Source: CAVSUR01 sp052143655 | Lineage (GTDB): Bacteria > Actinomycetota > Actinomycetes > Streptosporangiales > Streptosporangiaceae | DNA: 6,955 nt | NCBI GenBank assembly: GCA_052143655.1 | Contig: JBKQSL010000427.1 | Span: 1 to 6,955, forward strand | Direction of reading: 5' to 3' | Part shown: piece after piece, positions 5,437-6,955 of the stretch | Layout of the letters: the number at the start of each line of letters is the position of its first letter | How positions within the stretch are numbered: position 1 is the stretch's first letter | The notes under the pieces: generated by a model | What the model saw: only the letters and a program-made list of their open reading frames with translations | The model's database searches: none | What the model was told of the DNA's origin: nothing | Translations under genes and position numbers: made by a program

Positions 5437-6740
5437 CGCCGGTCTCCCGGCAGCCGTCGGCCGGCGACCCGGCCGTCTCTCGCACCGTCCTGCCGGGCGG
5501 CCTGCGGGTGGTAACCGAGTCGCTGCCGGCGGTGCGGTCCGTCGCGTTCGGCATCTGGGCGGGGGTCGGGTCCCGGGACGAGGACACCGACCATGTCGGA
5601 GCCACGCATTACCTTGAGCACCTGCTGTTCAAGGGCACGGCCCGGCGGTCCGCGCTGGACATCTCGGCCGCGATCGACGCGGTGGGCGGCGAGCTGAACG
5701 CCTTCACCGCCAAGGAGTACACCTGCTACTACGCCCGGGTGCTCGACGCGGACCTGCCGCTGGCCATCGACGTGCTGTGCGACATGGTCAACAACTCAGC
5801 GATCGAGGACAAGGACGTCGAGGCCGAGCGCGGCGTGATCCTCGAAGAGATCGCGATGAACGACGACGACCCGGCGGACACCGCGCACGAGGCGCTCACC
5901 TCGCGGCTGTTCGGTGACACGCCGCTCGGCCGGCCGATCCTCGGCCCCGCCGACTCGATCAACGCGATCACCCGCGCGCAGATCGCCGAGCACTACGCGA
6001 CCTGCTACACCCCCGACAACCTGGTGGTGGCCGCCGCGGGCAGCCTGGTGCACGAGGAGGTCGTGGAGCTCACCTGCCAGTCGTTCGGCGCGCTGCTGGA
6101 CGGCAGCCGGCCGGCCCGGCCGCCGCGGCTGACCGGTGACGGCGACGGCGACATGGGCCGCGGGGTCAGCCTGGTCTCCCGTCCGCTCGAGCAGGCCAAC
6201 CTGGTTCTCGGCTGCGCCGGGCTGTCGCGGACCGACGACCGCCGGTTCGCGCTCGGCGTGCTGAACGCCGCGCTGGGCGGCGGCATGTCGTCGCGGCTGT
6301 TCCAGGAGGTGCGCGAGAAGCGCGGGCTGGCCTACTCGGTGTACAGCTTCAGCTCCCAGCACGCCGAGACCGGGATCTGGGGGGTCTACGCCGGCTGCCT
6401 GCCGGCCAAGGCCGACGAGGTCCTGGCCATCTGCCTGGACGAGATCGCCAAGGTCGTCGACGGCGGCCTGGCCGACGAGGAACTGGACCGCGGCAAGGGA
6501 CAGCTGCGCGGGTCCATCGTCCTCGGCCTGGAGGACCCGTCATCGCGGATGAGCAGGCTGGGCAAGGCCGATCTGGTGTACCCGCGGCTGGAGCCGGTCG
6601 AGGAGGTGCTCGCCGCGATCGAGACGGTCACCCACGACGACGTCCGCGCGGTCGCGGCGCAGGTGCTCGCGCAGCGCAAGGCGCTTGCCGTGGTCGGCCC
6701 GTTCGACGACGCGGACGGCTTCGCCGCAGCGCTCAGCTGA
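5433..6740 (+). CDS. M16-family zinc metallopeptidase (processing-peptidase-like)
   Basis: This is an M16 (pitrilysin/mitochondrial processing peptidase clan) protein of 435 residues, typical for single-unit M16B proteins such as Bacillus YmxG/MlpA. The inverted zinc motif HxxEH is present as HYLEH (59-63), with Glu62 as the general base. The distal zinc ligand is probably Glu139 in VILEEIAM, with the conserved Glu132 seven residues before it, spacing that matches the family. The C-terminal half has REKRGLAYSVYS (294-305), the conserved Arg/Tyr substrate-binding segment. There is no signal peptide or membrane segment, so it should be cytoplasmic. The ATG overlaps the pnp stop (ATGA) and no clear SD precedes it, suggesting translational coupling to pnp. 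The natural substrate is not known from sequence. Confidence 0.95.
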   Translation: MTPVSRQPSAGDPAVSRTVLPGGLRVVTESLPAVRSVAFGIWAGVGSRDEDTDHVGATHYLEHLLFKGTARRSALDISAAIDAVGGELNAFTAKEYTCYYARVLDADLPLAIDVLCDMVNNSAIEDKDVEAERGVILEEIAMNDDDPADTAHEALTSRLFGDTPLGRPILGPADSINAITRAQIAEHYATCYTPDNLVVAAAGSLVHEEVVELTCQSFGALLDGSRPARPPRLTGDGDGDMGRGVSLVSRPLEQANLVLGCAGLSRTDDRRFALGVLNAALGGGMSSRLFQEVREKRGLAYSVYSFSSQHAETGIWGVYAGCLPAKADEVLAICLDEIAKVVDGGLADEELDRGKGQLRGSIVLGLEDPSSRMSRLGKADLVYPRLEPVEEVLAAIETVTHDDVRAVAAQVLAQRKALAVVGPFDDADGFAAALS

Positions 6741-6744
6741 CTTG

Positions 6745-6766
6745 CGGCCGGCCTGGCGGCCGGCTG
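6745..6766. terminator. Compact stem-loop between convergent genes, probable bidirectional terminator
   Basis: GCCGGCC (6747-6753) pairs with GGCCGGC (6758-6764) around a TGGC loop. A G-U pair and a C-G pair extend the stem to 9 bp (6745-6766). It starts four bases after the M16 stop and lies two bases from the stop of the minus-strand gene, so it could terminate both. There is no T-tract on either side, consistent with GC-rich actinobacterial terminators. Confidence 0.55.
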
Positions 6767-6768
6767 GC

Positions 6769-6955
6769 TCACGGCTGGCCAGGCGCTGACGGCAGGGTCA
6801 GCGCGGCCGGCCCCCGCAGTACGGTCTCGGCCCGCTGCAGCAGCCGGCCAAAGCTGGCCTGCAGCCGCGCCAGCTCGGTCAGGTTCTGGCTGATGAGCGC
6901 CTGCTGATAGGCGGCCTCCACGGTCAGCCAGGTGTTCACGAAGTTCACCCGTGTC
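6769..6955 (-). CDS. C-terminal end of an unrecognised protein, 5' partial
   Basis: On the minus strand, 61 codons run from the right window edge to a TGA at 6771-6769. They are coding-like: nearly all codons end in G or C, and the composition is that of an amphipathic helix rather than of an antisense shadow. Visible segments are NFVNTWLTVEAAYQQALISQ, NLTELARLQASFGRLLQRAE and a short Pro-rich end (LTLPSAPGQP). It looks like two long helices with a disordered tail. I do not recognise the family. The gene converges on the M16 peptidase with 28 nt between the stop codons. Confidence 0.7.
   Translation of the reverse strand, partial: TRVNFVNTWLTVEAAYQQALISQNLTELARLQASFGRLLQRAETVLRGPAALTLPSAPGQP

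Noticed and set aside
1..6955. CRISPR array, tRNA or rRNA gene, intact insertion sequence, phage or defence system
   Set aside because: No spaced repeats, cloverleaf sequence, transposase or integrase motifs, or defence-protein motifs were seen on either strand.

Overview
The window is high-GC DNA (about 70% or more by eye) with codons ending mostly in G or C. It carries the conserved actinobacterial translation and RNA-turnover cluster truB - ribF - rpsO - pnp - M16 peptidase, all on the + strand. The protein sequences and gene order point to an actinomycete of the Streptomyces/Streptosporangiales/Frankia kind; I cannot place the genus.

Layout. 1-947: truB (tRNA pseudouridine-55 synthase), cut at its 5' end by the window edge and preceded or overlapped by a perfect 28-bp palindrome. 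1012-1962: ribF (riboflavin kinase/FAD synthetase). 1963-2535: a 573-bp stretch with no intact gene. It holds possible terminators for ribF, minus-strand remnants of an aldehyde dehydrogenase (well supported) and perhaps an alcohol dehydrogenase (weak), and a structured leader and possible promoter for rpsO. 2536-2805: rpsO (ribosomal protein S15). 2806-3096: a hairpin-rich rpsO-pnp intergenic region that ends in a 7-bp stem enclosing the near-perfect pnp Shine-Dalgarno sequence. 3097-5436: pnp (polynucleotide phosphorylase). 5433-6740: an M16-family zinc peptidase overlapping pnp by 4 nt. 6745-6766: a compact stem-loop. 6769-6955: the C-terminal end of an unrecognised gene converging from the minus strand.

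How the genes relate. TruB modifies tRNA, S15 builds the 30S subunit and PNPase degrades RNA. RibF makes FMN and FAD and sits in the cluster by conserved synteny. S15 and PNPase are autoregulated through their mRNA leaders in well-studied bacteria, and both leaders here contain strong inverted repeats. The genes themselves are ordinary housekeeping genes, and I see no previously undescribed multi-gene system. The points worth a second look are the pnp SD-sequestering hairpin, the long rpsO-pnp stem, the three-stem rpsO leader, the dehydrogenase remnants inside a conserved cluster, and the convergent gene placed directly after the M16 peptidase.
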